DNA from: Bacteroidales bacterium
GTDB lineage: Bacteria > Bacteroidota > Bacteroidia > Bacteroidales > WCHB1-69
Length of the DNA: 64,000 nucleotides
Direction: 5' to 3'
Assembly: GCA_017549765.1 (NCBI GenBank)
Contig: JAFYNM010000033.1
Location: forward strand, 124,001 to 188,000
The notes below the pieces were generated by a model. The model ran no database searches and was not told the origin of the DNA. It was given only the letters and a program-made list of their open reading frames with translations. Shown piece by piece: positions 25,586-34,448 of this stretch (positions are counted from its first letter, which is position 1; each line of letters starts with the position of its first letter). The translations under genes and the position numbers were made by a program.

Positions 25586-27100
25586 CTAACCCTCTATCAC
25601 ATGGATTGCTTTATCGAGACGGTTGCGGACCTCTTGAACGCCGATCACGCCGATCATGGTGAAGAGTTCGGGGCCGCGTGCAGCACCCACGATGGCCAGC
25701 CGGAGACTGTTGAGCACCTGTCCCATGTTCAGCTCGTGGTCTGCGATGTACTGCATCACTGCATCATGGGCTTTCTGCTGGTCATACGGCTCAAACGATT
25801 CGATGATCGGCATCACCTCTTGCAAAATGGCGCCCATACCCTCTTTCCAACGTTTCTTCACCGCTTGAGGATCGTACTCGGTCGGGGCAACGAAGAAATA
25901 GTTGGCCTGATCCCAGAAGTCGGGTATGAAGTTCAGTCGGTCTTTAACCAGTTCTATGACGTTTTGGAGGTATGAATTGTTGCACTCGATGCCATTTTTT
26001 TTCAGGACCTCAACCATATAGGGGGCCAGTTCTTCGGCTGATTTCTGCTGGATATACTCATGGTTGAACCATTTAGCCTTGTCGAGGGAGAACTTGGCAC
26101 CGGACTTGCTGATCTTCTCAATGGAGAAAAGTTCCGTAAGGGTCTCCAGCGACATCATCTCCTGGTCGTTGCCGGGGTTCCAGCCGAGCAGGGCGAGCAT
26201 ATTGATGACGGCTTCGGGCAGATAGCCGCTCTCGCGGTAGCCGGAAGAGGTCTCACCGCTCTTGGGATCGTTCCATTGGAGTGGGAAAACGGGAAATCCG
26301 AGGCGGTCGCCGTCGCGCTTGCTCAGTTTGCCATTACCGTCGGGTTTGAGTAGCAGGGGCAGGTGGGCGAACTGAGGCGCCTCCCATCCGAAGGCCTTAT
26401 AGAGCATCACATGCAGCGGTGCCGAGGGCAGCCACTCCTCACCACGGATCACATGGGTGATCTTCATCAGATGGTCGTCCACGATATTGGCCAGATGGTA
26501 AGTCGGCATGCCGTCAGACTTGTAGAGGACCTTGTCGTCCAGAAGTGCCGAGTTGATGACCACCTCGCCGCGAATGAGATCGTGCACATGAATGTCGGTA
26601 TTCTCGGGATATTTGAAACGGACGACGAAGGCATCGCCGCGCTGGAGTCTCGTCTGCACCTCCTCTTCGCTCAACGTCAAGGAATTGCACATCTGCATAC
26701 GGGTATTCACATCGTATTGGAAGGTCTTCTTCTGACTCTCAGCCTCCTTGCGTTTGGCATCGAGCATCTCGGGTGTGTCGAAGGCGTAATAGGCCCAGCC
26801 GTCAGCCACCAGCTGCTCGGCGTAAGGCTTGTAGAGGGCCTTGCGCTCCGACTGGCGGTAGGGACCGTAGTCGCCGCCGATGCCGACACCCTCGTCGAAG
26901 GGGATGCCCAGCCATTGAAAAGCTTCGATGATATATTCTTCGGCACCCGGCACAAAGCGGGTCTGGTCAGTATCTTCTATTCTCAACAGCAGAGTGCCAT
27001 TGTTTTTCTTGGCAAAAAGGTAGTTATACAGGGCTGTTCTGACGCCTCCGATATGAAGGGGGCCCGTAGGACTAGGGGCAAATCTAACTCTCGGATTCAT
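25586..27100 (-). CDS. gltX: Glutamyl-tRNA synthetase
   Basis: Class I aminoacyl-tRNA synthetase that charges tRNA-Glu (and in some bacteria tRNA-Gln). It has 504 residues from the start at 27100 ([19 protein letters not shown]), chosen because it gives the standard family N-terminus; a seven-residue upstream extension is less likely. Signature 1 HIGG (17-20) and signature 2 KLSKRDG are both intact. No glutaminyl-tRNA synthetase is seen nearby. A divergent promoter pair separates it from the C25 protease. Confidence 0.97.
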   Translation of the reverse strand: MNPRVRFAPSPTGPLHIGGVRTALYNYLFAKKNNGTLLLRIEDTDQTRFVPGAEEYIIEAFQWLGIPFDEGVGIGGDYGPYRQSERKALYKPYAEQLVADGWAYYAFDTPEMLDAKRKEAESQKKTFQYDVNTRMQMCNSLTLSEEEVQTRLQRGDAFVVRFKYPENTDIHVHDLIRGEVVINSALLDDKVLYKSDGMPTYHLANIVDDHLMKITHVIRGEEWLPSAPLHVMLYKAFGWEAPQFAHLPLLLKPDGNGKLSKRDGDRLGFPVFPLQWNDPKSGETSSGYRESGYLPEAVINMLALLGWNPGNDQEMMSLETLTELFSIEKISKSGAKFSLDKAKWFNHEYIQQKSAEELAPYMVEVLKKNGIECNNSYLQNVIELVKDRLNFIPDFWDQANYFFVAPTEYDPQAVKKRWKEGMGAILQEVMPIIESFEPYDQQKAHDAVMQYIADHELNMGQVLNSLRLAIVGAARGPELFTMIGVIGVQEVRNRLDKAIHVIEG

Positions 27101-27117
27101 ACTTATTTTTTTAGGCC

Positions 27118-27126
27118 GCAAAATTA
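27118..27126 (-). promoter_or_regulatory. -7 element TAATTTTGC of gltX
   Basis: Consensus -7 on the minus strand, 18 nt upstream of the gltX start. Confidence 0.5.
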
Positions 27127-27172
27127 CAAAAAATCCTGCATATTTTTTTCACCTTTAAAATAAGAAAAATGC

Positions 27173-27181
27173 TATCTTTGC
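27173..27181 (+). promoter_or_regulatory. -7 element TATCTTTGC of the C25 peptidase gene
   Basis: Consensus -7 match, 65 nt upstream of the start codon and divergent from the gltX promoter. Confidence 0.6.
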
Positions 27182-27246
27182 CGTTTCATTTTCATCGCGT
27201 CATTTCGCATTCAAAAATATCGAATAATAAATTAAAGAAAACCATA

Positions 27247-30200
27247 ATGAAAAAAAGCATTCTCACCTTTGTATTGCTGTCTATTTTCGCTTTCATGACA
27301 GCACAGGATTACACCATCACCCACAATTCTCTCCAGCAGCTATCCATTGAATTCAATGTTCCCAAGCTGCAGACCAGTGTGGCCAAATCCGCCACGGACT
27401 CCTACACGCTTCTCAGCATGGATGGCTACACAGCTTCCACAGAAGTTGGCTGTCCTGCCCTTCCCGAGCTCACCAAGCTGATTGAGATTCCGCTCTGCGA
27501 CCAGGTAAATGTCCAGATCGTCTCCGCGGACTACGAAGAGTATGACGCAGCCGAGTTAGGCATAGCCTATGCCCTTTGGCCGCAGCAACAGAGCTACCCC
27601 AAATCTTATCGTGGGGAGCGTACGTTCAGCAAGAACGCTACCGTGTACAACACCAATGCCTTCTACACCTCCCAGCCGGAGGTCGTCACAGCCCATATTG
27701 TCGGCACCATGCGCGACGTGAACATGGCCAACGTGGTGGTCAGTCCTGTGGCCTACAACCCCGTGACCAACCGGATTCGGCTATACAGTCGCATCAGTGT
27801 GGAGATCACCTACGAGAATGCCAACATCCCGGCCACTTTGGAGATGAAGGACAAGTACTACAGCCCGATGTTCCATACGGCTCAGGAGGCTGTGATCAAC
27901 CCGATGAATCTCCGCAACGAGTTCAACATCTCCCCGATCAAATATTTGATCATCGCCAATTCCATGTTTGCCGGAAATGAGTATCTGACCGAGTTCATCA
28001 ACTGGAAAAAACGCATCGGGTATATTGTCGAGGTTGCTTACACCAACGAGATCGGGACCACGACCACGGCCATCAAGAACTACATCATGACGCATTACAA
28101 CAATGCCACGGCCTCCAATCCTGCGCCCACTTTCCTGTTGCTCATTGGTGACATGGCGCAGATGCCGACCTACTCAGGCACGACAGACTCCCACAAGACC
28201 GACTTGTACTATGCCACCTGGACGACTGGCGACAACATTCCTGACTGCTACTATGGTCGTTTTTCCGCCCAGAACATCTCCCAGCTGACCCCGCAGTTTG
28301 AGAAGTCTTTGGTTTACGAGCAGTACATCATGCCGGACCCCTCCTATCTTGGCAAGGCCGTTTTGATTGCCGGCACCGACAACAACTGGTCTCCGACCCA
28401 TGCCAACGGGCAGATCAACTACATATACGACAACTACATCAACCCCAACTCCACCACGCACACCTACACCACAGTGTACAAGCACTTATACAACTGTTCC
28501 AGTCAGGCTGCCACCATCCGTGCCGAAATCGGTGCCGGTTGTGGCTGGGCCAACTACACCGCCCATGGTTCTCCTGACGGATGGTATGATCCTGGCTTCA
28601 GCTGTTCCCAGATAGCCTCCATGAGCAACGAGAACAAATACGGCTTCATGATCGGCAACTGCTGTCAGTCGAGCCAGTTCAACGAGTCGGAATGCTTTGC
28701 CGAGGCTTTGTTGCGCGCCAACAAGAAAGGAGCCGTCGGCTATGTGGGAGGTTCCAACAGCACCTATTGGGACGAGGACTACTACTGGGCTGTCGGTGTG
28801 CGCAGCAGTGTCGTTGCCAACCCGACGTACAACGCCTCCAACCTGGGCGCCTACGACCGCACTTTCCACACCCATGGGGAGAGCCACGACGTATGGTCCA
28901 CCAGCATTGCCGGCATCATGACGGCCGGCAATTTGGCTGTTGAGTCTTCCAATTCTTCAAGAAAGCTTTACTATTGGGAGATCTACCATCTTATGGGCGA
29001 TCCTTCCTTGAAACCTTATATGGGCATGCCCTCCACGCAGACTGTCAACTCTGCGGATGTCATCGTGATAAACAGCACCACCTACGATGTGCAAACGGCA
29101 CCGTACGCATACGTAGCCTTGACTTACAACAACGAGTTGGTGGCTGCCGCTTTCACAGATGCCTCCGGCAATGCCACGCTCACCTTCCCGGCCATCACCA
29201 GTCCCGGCGTTTACGAGTTGGCCGTCGGTGCACAGAACTACATCCAGTTCTTCAAGAGTGTACAGGTCATCGCCCCCACGGGCCCTTACGTGACCGTGTC
29301 TTCCGCTGCCTTGTCCAGCTCCAGTACTCCCAACCCCGGCGCCCCCGTCCAGGTAGATATTGCCCTGACCAACTACGGTGTTGAGACAGCCACCAACATC
29401 AACACCACCATCTCCAGCACCACGCCGGGTGTCACCATCTCCCAAGGCAGCGTGAGCGACAACTCCTTGGCAGCCAATGCCTCTGTTACGCACAACAGTG
29501 CCTTCACCGTTGTGATGCCGGCCGACGCCCAGGATGGAGATATCGTCAACTTCATCATCACGACCACCTCTGGATCCGTGACTACCACCAAGAACCTTAA
29601 TATCACCGTCGTGGCGCCCAAGTTCACCGTAGAGAACACCTCTCTGCAGAACGTCAACGGTTCTGCCAGCTTTGCCCCCGGAGACCAGATGAAAGTGACG
29701 GTCACCTATGCCAACACCGGCCATAGCAACTTGATTTTCGCCACCCTCCACCTCACGAGCCATTATTCTCCCGTGACGGTGATCACCCCCGCCTACAACA
29801 TCACCAATCTGGCTGTCGGCGCCTCCGCTACCGCCCAGTTCCAAGTATCCATTGCCAGCACTGTGCCCGACCTGACCACCATCCCGTTATACATCAAGGC
29901 CGTGGCAGGACAGAACATCACCGTGGACACCATCTATTTCACTGTCGGCAATGCTATGGAGACCTTCGAGACTGGCGACCTGAGCACATTCCCTTGGCAG
30001 AGCAATGCCAACCCCTGGATTGTCACCAACTACCAACCCTACGCCGGCAGCTATTGCGCCCGTTCCAAACAGAGTCTGGCCAACAGCGCCCAGTCCGATC
30101 TCAGCATCACGATGATTGCCAACAGTCCCAGCACTATCTCCTTCTTCCGCAAAGTATCCTCTGAAAACGGCTATGACTTCTTCAAATTCTTCATCGACGA

Positions 30201-30651
30201 TGTGGAGATGGAGAGCCAGTCAGGCAACGTCAGCTGGTCCCAGGCCTCCTTCCCTGTCTCAGCCGGCACCCACACCTACAAGTTCCGTTATGTGAAAGAT
30301 TACTCCGCCACCAGCGGTAGCGACTGCGCCTGGATCGACAACATCGTATTCCCCGGCGTGGGCACCATGTGTGTGGAAGATGGCAGTGACGATGTGGGCG
30401 TTGGAACATACAACAACTTGGAAATCAGCGTATTCCCCAACCCGACCACCGGCATGTTGCACGTTCAGAGCTCCGAGCCCGTTCAACAGGTCGTCATCTA
30501 CGACTTGAGCGGCCGTCAAGTGGCTCAAGAACGCGGTTCCTCCGAACAAGAGATGCTGCTGAACGTCAGCAGTCTGACCAGCGGCGTCTATTTTGTCCGC
30601 ATCATCACCGACAACAACACCTCTTCTGTTTCCAAGTTCATCAAGCAATAA
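27247..30651 (+). CDS. Gingipain-like C25 cysteine peptidase, T9SS type A
   Basis: A 1134-residue secreted protease. The start at 27247 gives a signal peptide (MKKSILTFVLLSIFAFMTAQ). A propeptide-like region (about 25-220) precedes the C25 catalytic domain (about 230-640). Catalytic His440 lies in YTAHGSPDGW and catalytic Cys472 or Cys473 in FMIGNCCQSSQF. Ig-like and CARDB-like repeats (about 700-930) and a MAM/J-like jelly roll (about 930-1050; CARSKQ, CAWIDNIVF) follow. The C-terminal type A sorting domain begins ISVFPNPTTG. Likely digests proteins extracellularly. The stop codon overlaps the ATG of DUF1599 by one base. Confidence 0.93.
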   Translation: MKKSILTFVLLSIFAFMTAQDYTITHNSLQQLSIEFNVPKLQTSVAKSATDSYTLLSMDGYTASTEVGCPALPELTKLIEIPLCDQVNVQIVSADYEEYDAAELGIAYALWPQQQSYPKSYRGERTFSKNATVYNTNAFYTSQPEVVTAHIVGTMRDVNMANVVVSPVAYNPVTNRIRLYSRISVEITYENANIPATLEMKDKYYSPMFHTAQEAVINPMNLRNEFNISPIKYLIIANSMFAGNEYLTEFINWKKRIGYIVEVAYTNEIGTTTTAIKNYIMTHYNNATASNPAPTFLLLIGDMAQMPTYSGTTDSHKTDLYYATWTTGDNIPDCYYGRFSAQNISQLTPQFEKSLVYEQYIMPDPSYLGKAVLIAGTDNNWSPTHANGQINYIYDNYINPNSTTHTYTTVYKHLYNCSSQAATIRAEIGAGCGWANYTAHGSPDGWYDPGFSCSQIASMSNENKYGFMIGNCCQSSQFNESECFAEALLRANKKGAVGYVGGSNSTYWDEDYYWAVGVRSSVVANPTYNASNLGAYDRTFHTHGESHDVWSTSIAGIMTAGNLAVESSNSSRKLYYWEIYHLMGDPSLKPYMGMPSTQTVNSADVIVINSTTYDVQTAPYAYVALTYNNELVAAAFTDASGNATLTFPAITSPGVYELAVGAQNYIQFFKSVQVIAPTGPYVTVSSAALSSSSTPNPGAPVQVDIALTNYGVETATNINTTISSTTPGVTISQGSVSDNSLAANASVTHNSAFTVVMPADAQDGDIVNFIITTTSGSVTTTKNLNITVVAPKFTVENTSLQNVNGSASFAPGDQMKVTVTYANTGHSNLIFATLHLTSHYSPVTVITPAYNITNLAVGASATAQFQVSIASTVPDLTTIPLYIKAVAGQNITVDTIYFTVGNAMETFETGDLSTFPWQSNANPWIVTNYQPYAGSYCARSKQSLANSAQSDLSITMIANSPSTISFFRKVSSENGYDFFKFFIDDVEMESQSGNVSWSQASFPVSAGTHTYKFRYVKDYSATSGSDCAWIDNIVFPGVGTMCVEDGSDDVGVGTYNNLEISVFPNPTTGMLHVQSSEPVQQVVIYDLSGRQVAQERGSSEQEMLLNVSSLTSGVYFVRIITDNNTSSVSKFIKQ

Positions 30652-31211
30652 TGGCAGACACCTTAGAACAATATGAAATCCTGGTGGGGCAATGCCTGGA
30701 GCTGTTCTCCGCCAAGGCGAAGGACTATGGCACGGCGTGGCGCATCTTACGGCTGCCGTCGCTGACCGACCAGATATACATCAAAGCCCAACGCATCCGC
30801 AGTATCCAGGAGAAGGGTGAGGCCAAAGTGAACGAGGGCATCATCCCCGAGTTCATCGGCATCGTCAACTACTCCGTCATGGCCCTCATCCAACTGGAGA
30901 TCGGCGTCGCCAACTCCTCCGAGGAGATCGACATGGACGTGGACGAGGTCACCAAGCTCTACGACAAGTACATCCACCAGGCCAAAGACCTGATGAGCAA
31001 CAAGAACCACGACTACGGCGAGGCGTGGCGCCAGATGCGCATCAGCTCCATCACCGACATCATCCTGATGAAGATCTTCCGGCTGAAGTCCATCGAAGAC
31101 CATCAGGGCAAGACGCTCGTCTCCGAGGGCATGGATGCCAACTATTACGACATCATCAACTATGCGATGTTCTGTCTCATCCGTTTAGTCATCGAAAAAG
31201 AACAACAATAA
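30651..31211 (+). CDS. DUF1599 domain protein
   Basis: A 186-residue cytoplasmic, all-helical protein made of two similar halves, each with a (K)xxDYGxAWR motif (KAKDYGTAWRILRL near residue 22 and NKNHDYGEAWRQMRI near 117) and IxIVNYxVMALIQLE / YDIINYAMFCLIRL. The family has no established function. It is translationally coupled to the C25 gene by a one-base overlap and followed at 8 nt by the DoxX-like gene. A neighbouring DUF1599-DoxX pair is common in Bacteroidota. Confidence 0.88.
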   Translation: MADTLEQYEILVGQCLELFSAKAKDYGTAWRILRLPSLTDQIYIKAQRIRSIQEKGEAKVNEGIIPEFIGIVNYSVMALIQLEIGVANSSEEIDMDVDEVTKLYDKYIHQAKDLMSNKNHDYGEAWRQMRISSITDIILMKIFRLKSIEDHQGKTLVSEGMDANYYDIINYAMFCLIRLVIEKEQQ

Positions 31212-31219
31212 GTATCGTT

Positions 31220-32401
31220 ATGAATAGATCCAAAGAACCAATATGGCTGATGGTCATCCGCATCCTGCTCGGGTGCTTGTTCATCGCCTCCAGTTTCATG
31301 AAAGCCATCGACCCCGTGGGCTTTGGCGTCACCATGAACGACTACTTCGTCTCCTTCCACATGGGATTCCTGCACCCGCTGGCCCTGTTCGCCGCGGTGG
31401 TGGCCATCGCCTGTGAGTTTATCCTGGGCTGCATGCTGCTGTTCCGCGTCAAGGTGCAATGGGCCGCGTGGGGCTATCTCATCTTCATGACCTTCTTCTT
31501 CCTCCTGACGCTCTGGCTCGCCATCGCCGAGAAGCTGGAGACCGCAGGCATCCACTACTTCGGCGTGGTGAAAGACTGCGGCTGCTTCGGGGATGTCATC
31601 GAGATGACCAACATGCAGACCTTCCTGAAGAATGTGGGCTTCATCATCCCCACGCTGATCCTGTTCTTCAACCGCAAGAAGCTCAGCGACTGCCGCATGA
31701 CGGAGCTGGGACAATGGCTTGCCGTGGTGGTGTTCGCCGCCATCTCTGTGGCCTTCCAGCTGTACGTCATCCATCATCTGCCATTCATCGGCAAGAGCGA
31801 CTGGAAGAAGGGCAAGGACGTCTCCGTCTTCGTGGCGCAGCCCGCCCAGAAGGATGTGGTATTCGTCTATCGCAACAACGCCACGGGCGAGAAAGTGACG
31901 CTGACGCAAGACGAGTTGATGAACCAAGACGAGGATTTCTACAACAACAACGAATATGTCTCCCGCGAGGACAAGATCATCAAGGAGGCGGTGAAGGCCA
32001 AGATCGACGGCTTCAACATGCTGGACGAGAGCGGGGCCGACCATGCGCCCGACTACTTCGCCACCGACCGTGAGGGCGAGGTCTATATCCTCTACGTCCA
32101 CGACCTCAGCGAGGCCAACGAAAAGGGCATGCAGAAAGTGCTGACGCTGGCGAAAGACTGCCAGGAGAAGGGCATCGACTTCGTCGGCATCACCAACTCC
32201 TCGGAGGAGGAGATTGCCGCCTTTGTGGAGAAGTACGGCCTTGAGTTCCCGCTATATCACAACCCCATCAACCCGGTTACGGGACCATTCATGGTGCGTG
32301 ACGCCATGCGCTCCAACCCGGGTATCATGTTGCTGGACAAGGGCATTGTGAAAGACAAATGGGCTTGGCGCGACATTCCCGCCACGGCCGTGCAAATGTA
32401 A
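31220..32401 (+). CDS. DoxX-like membrane protein with thioredoxin-like C-terminal domain (BT_3928 family)
   Basis: A 393-residue protein beginning MNRSKEPIWLMVIRIL. About five membrane helices (residues about 9-175) form a DoxX/MauE-like core with the conserved KDCGCFGD motif. A linker follows, then a thioredoxin-like domain (about 270-393) with no CxxC active site. The longer open frame upstream overlaps DUF1599 and is rejected in favour of the ATG at 31220, 8 nt after the DUF1599 stop. A redox or membrane-protein quality role is inferred from domain type only. Confidence 0.88.
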   Translation: MNRSKEPIWLMVIRILLGCLFIASSFMKAIDPVGFGVTMNDYFVSFHMGFLHPLALFAAVVAIACEFILGCMLLFRVKVQWAAWGYLIFMTFFFLLTLWLAIAEKLETAGIHYFGVVKDCGCFGDVIEMTNMQTFLKNVGFIIPTLILFFNRKKLSDCRMTELGQWLAVVVFAAISVAFQLYVIHHLPFIGKSDWKKGKDVSVFVAQPAQKDVVFVYRNNATGEKVTLTQDELMNQDEDFYNNNEYVSREDKIIKEAVKAKIDGFNMLDESGADHAPDYFATDREGEVYILYVHDLSEANEKGMQKVLTLAKDCQEKGIDFVGITNSSEEEIAAFVEKYGLEFPLYHNPINPVTGPFMVRDAMRSNPGIMLLDKGIVKDKWAWRDIPATAVQM

Positions 32402-32403
32402 CG

Positions 32404-33261
32404 GTGTTGACGATCCACGACAGCATACAACAAGCCATCACGGCACTGCAGCCGCTTTACGACTCTCGTGAGGCGGCTGCGGTCGCTAAATATTACCACG
32501 AGTCGCTGACGGGATGGGATCGTTGGGCATTGCCCCTGCACTATGGCGACGAGCTGTCGGAGGCCCAGCTGCAAAGGCGGGAGCAAGAGCTGCCCCTGCT
32601 GGCCGAGGGAACACCCGTACAATATGTGGTCGGGAAGGCGGAGTTCTACGGACGCCCCTTCCAGGTCACCCCGGACGTACTCATCCCGAGGCCGGAGACG
32701 GAAGAGCTGGTCCAGGCGGCACTGTCCGCCTTGGAGGGCAAAGAGCGTCCGGCGGTATGGGACGTCGGCACGGGCAGCGGCTGCATCGCCGTCACCATCG
32801 CCGCGGAGCTGCCAGGAGCCGCGGTCTTCGCCACCGACATCTCGCCGGAAGCTTTGGCTGTGGCAAGAGAGAATGCGGCACGTCATCAGGCGACGGTCAC
32901 CTTCGGGCAGCACGACATGCGCGACTTGGCTACCCTACCCTTCCCCGACCAGCGTTTCGACCTCATCATCAGCAATCCGCCCTACATCCCGGAGCGCGAC
33001 CGGCAGACCATGCACCGCAATGTGGTCGGGCACGAGCCCGACCTGGCCCTGTTCGTGCCCGACGAAGATCCGCTATGGTGCTACCGCGCACTCGCCGCAC
33101 TCGCCGCCAAGACACTGAAACCCGGCGGACGGCTGATGGTCGAGACCTACCATCAATATCATGAGCTGCTGATACAACAATGGAAAGAAAACGGCCTGCG
33201 TCATATCACCGAACAGGATGACATCAACAGCAGACCGCGGTTTGTAATGGGGACGTTGTAA
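32404..33261 (+). CDS. prmC: Peptide chain release factor N5-glutamine methyltransferase PrmC
   Basis: SAM-dependent methyltransferase that modifies the GGQ glutamine of release factors RF1/RF2. From the GTG at 32404 it has 285 residues, normal for the family. An N-terminal helical domain precedes the Rossmann fold with DVGTGSGCIAVTIA and the substrate motif SNPPYIPERD. Start choice: GTG 32404 lies 2 nt after the preceding stop; a TTG at 32407 is an alternative, and the ATG at 32359 would overlap the previous gene by 43 nt. End of a tight four-gene run from the C25 gene. Confidence 0.93.
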   Translation: MLTIHDSIQQAITALQPLYDSREAAAVAKYYHESLTGWDRWALPLHYGDELSEAQLQRREQELPLLAEGTPVQYVVGKAEFYGRPFQVTPDVLIPRPETEELVQAALSALEGKERPAVWDVGTGSGCIAVTIAAELPGAAVFATDISPEALAVARENAARHQATVTFGQHDMRDLATLPFPDQRFDLIISNPPYIPERDRQTMHRNVVGHEPDLALFVPDEDPLWCYRALAALAAKTLKPGGRLMVETYHQYHELLIQQWKENGLRHITEQDDINSRPRFVMGTL

Positions 33262-33264
33262 GAA

Positions 33265-34074
33265 TTACATCGAGAACCGCATGGGGATTTGGTAAAAGCA
33301 ACGTACGGGCTTTCCATCCAGGACACCCGGCTTCCATTGCGGCAGCTGCATGACGACTCTCAAAGACTCGTTGTCTAACAGGGGAAAGCACGACAAGGAC
33401 ACCTTGGCATTGTCCACCTTGCCATCCTTCTCCACCACGAATTGTATCATAACAGTTCCTTTGATAGCGTGATCGCGGCAATAGGCCGGGTATATAGTAT
33501 TGCGGGCTATCGTGGTAACCAGCGCATCCATACCGCCTGGAAACTCGGGAGCCTCGGTCACGAAAGCATACACCTCATCATCACCATCGGACACCTTTTC
33601 CTCTTCGGCGTCTTTAGCCAGTTCTCTCTGCAACGCCTCTATCAAAAAGGTGAATTTGTAGGTTTTGCACTGCTGGTAATACTGGATGGCGGTTGGGAGA
33701 TCCTTCGTCACGCCCGCGCCCACCTGGTAGCAGTGGCCCAGGAGCATCCAGGCATCCTCGATCCCTTTCTCGGCCAAGGACTTCAATCTGGCCACCGCCT
33801 CCTTCATATTTCCCTGACGGGCGGCTTTATAGTAATAGAAGGCGGCCTCGTCCATATTTGGAGTCACAGCGTAACCTTCCTGATAGCAGTTGCCTAATGA
33901 GAAGTAGGCTTCGACCTCATCGGCCTTGATGCCCTTTTGGTATGCGGACACCGCCTTGGCGTAGTTACCCTTGAGCAAGGCAGCATCCCCTTTTTGGGTC
34001 CATTTACCCGTCTGGGCATTCATCAGGATAACAGAGGATAAAAACAGGGTTGTCAAAAGCAGGAATCTTTTCAT
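33265..34074 (-). CDS. TonB C-terminal domain protein with SEL1-like repeats
   Basis: A 269-residue exported protein. Signal peptide MKRFLLLTTLFLSSVILMNAQ, then tetratricopeptide/SEL1-like repeats (about 25-150; GNYAKAVSAYQKGIK, AAFYYYKAARQGN, LGHCYQVGAGVTKDL) and a TonB C-terminal domain (about 175-269; EFPGGMDALVTTIARNTIYP, KGTVMIQFVVEKDGKVDNAKV). Energy transducer TonB proteins with such layouts are frequent in Bacteroidota. There is no N-terminal membrane anchor beyond the signal peptide, so it may act in the periplasm rather than as a standard TonB. It ends 3 nt from the convergent prmC stop. A structured 5' leader lies upstream. Confidence 0.85.
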   Translation of the reverse strand: MKRFLLLTTLFLSSVILMNAQTGKWTQKGDAALLKGNYAKAVSAYQKGIKADEVEAYFSLGNCYQEGYAVTPNMDEAAFYYYKAARQGNMKEAVARLKSLAEKGIEDAWMLLGHCYQVGAGVTKDLPTAIQYYQQCKTYKFTFLIEALQRELAKDAEEEKVSDGDDEVYAFVTEAPEFPGGMDALVTTIARNTIYPAYCRDHAIKGTVMIQFVVEKDGKVDNAKVSLSCFPLLDNESLRVVMQLPQWKPGVLDGKPVRCFYQIPMRFSM

Positions 34075-34086
34075 TTTTGTATGACA

Positions 34087-34169
34087 AAGGACTTCTGATG
34101 ATCATCTCTTACCGCTGTCAACGATCTTGGTGCGAAGTCCTTAAAACAGCAAGACAGGAAAACAGCGGT
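34087..34169 (-). promoter_or_regulatory. Structured leader of the TonB-like gene
   Basis: A perfect 9-bp stem (AAGGACTTC at 34087-34095 with GAAGTCCTT at 34134-34142) encloses a 38-nt loop. A second 8-bp complementarity (34111-34118 with 34162-34169) starts inside that loop and ends outside, giving a pseudoknot topology. The outer arm overlaps the expected transcription start, so the second pairing may not form in RNA. Confidence 0.45.
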
Positions 34170-34178
34170 GCAAAAATA
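34170..34178 (-). promoter_or_regulatory. -7 element TATTTTTGC of the TonB-like gene
   Basis: Consensus -7 on the minus strand, about 95 nt upstream of the start codon, giving a leader of about 90 nt. Confidence 0.55.
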
Positions 34179-34280
34179 CAATTATCTATTTACAAGGATG
34201 TATACAAAGCAAAAGGTTGCAGGTGATGTTTTTTTCTTGATGATTATATCCTTGTTGAAACACTCTCCCTTTCGCGGCGG

Positions 34281-34293
34281 GCACGTCACGTGC
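34281..34293. promoter_or_regulatory. 13-nt palindrome GCACGTCACGTGC
   Basis: A perfect dyad around a central C, between the TonB-like promoter and the decarboxylase promoter, about 57 nt upstream of the latter's -33 box. Could be an operator. The rest of the 374-nt gap (34075-34448) holds only the promoters and leader listed separately. Confidence 0.35.
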
Positions 34294-34349
34294 ATCATGG
34301 CGTTATTCAAAAAAAGTCATTCTCGGCCTGTCAAAAAAGGCAGTTTGAA

Positions 34350-34381
34350 TTTGTTTTTTTTAACAAAATTCCTATTTTTGC
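34350..34381 (+). promoter_or_regulatory. Promoter of the Na+-pumping decarboxylase operon
   Basis: -33 TTTG (34350-34353), a 19-nt spacer and -7 TATTTTTGC (34373-34381): the best full match to the Bacteroidota consensus in the window. It lies 67 nt before the first gene. Confidence 0.75.
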
Positions 34382-34448
34382 AAATTGTTTCTACGGAAAT
34401 TACCATTTTGCATATTATTATTTGTAACAAATTAAATATCATCATCTT

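Noticed and set aside
32359..32403. Upstream ATG start for prmC
   Set aside because: It would add 15 non-conserved residues and overlap the previous gene by 43 nt; GTG at 32404 fits the family N-terminus better.
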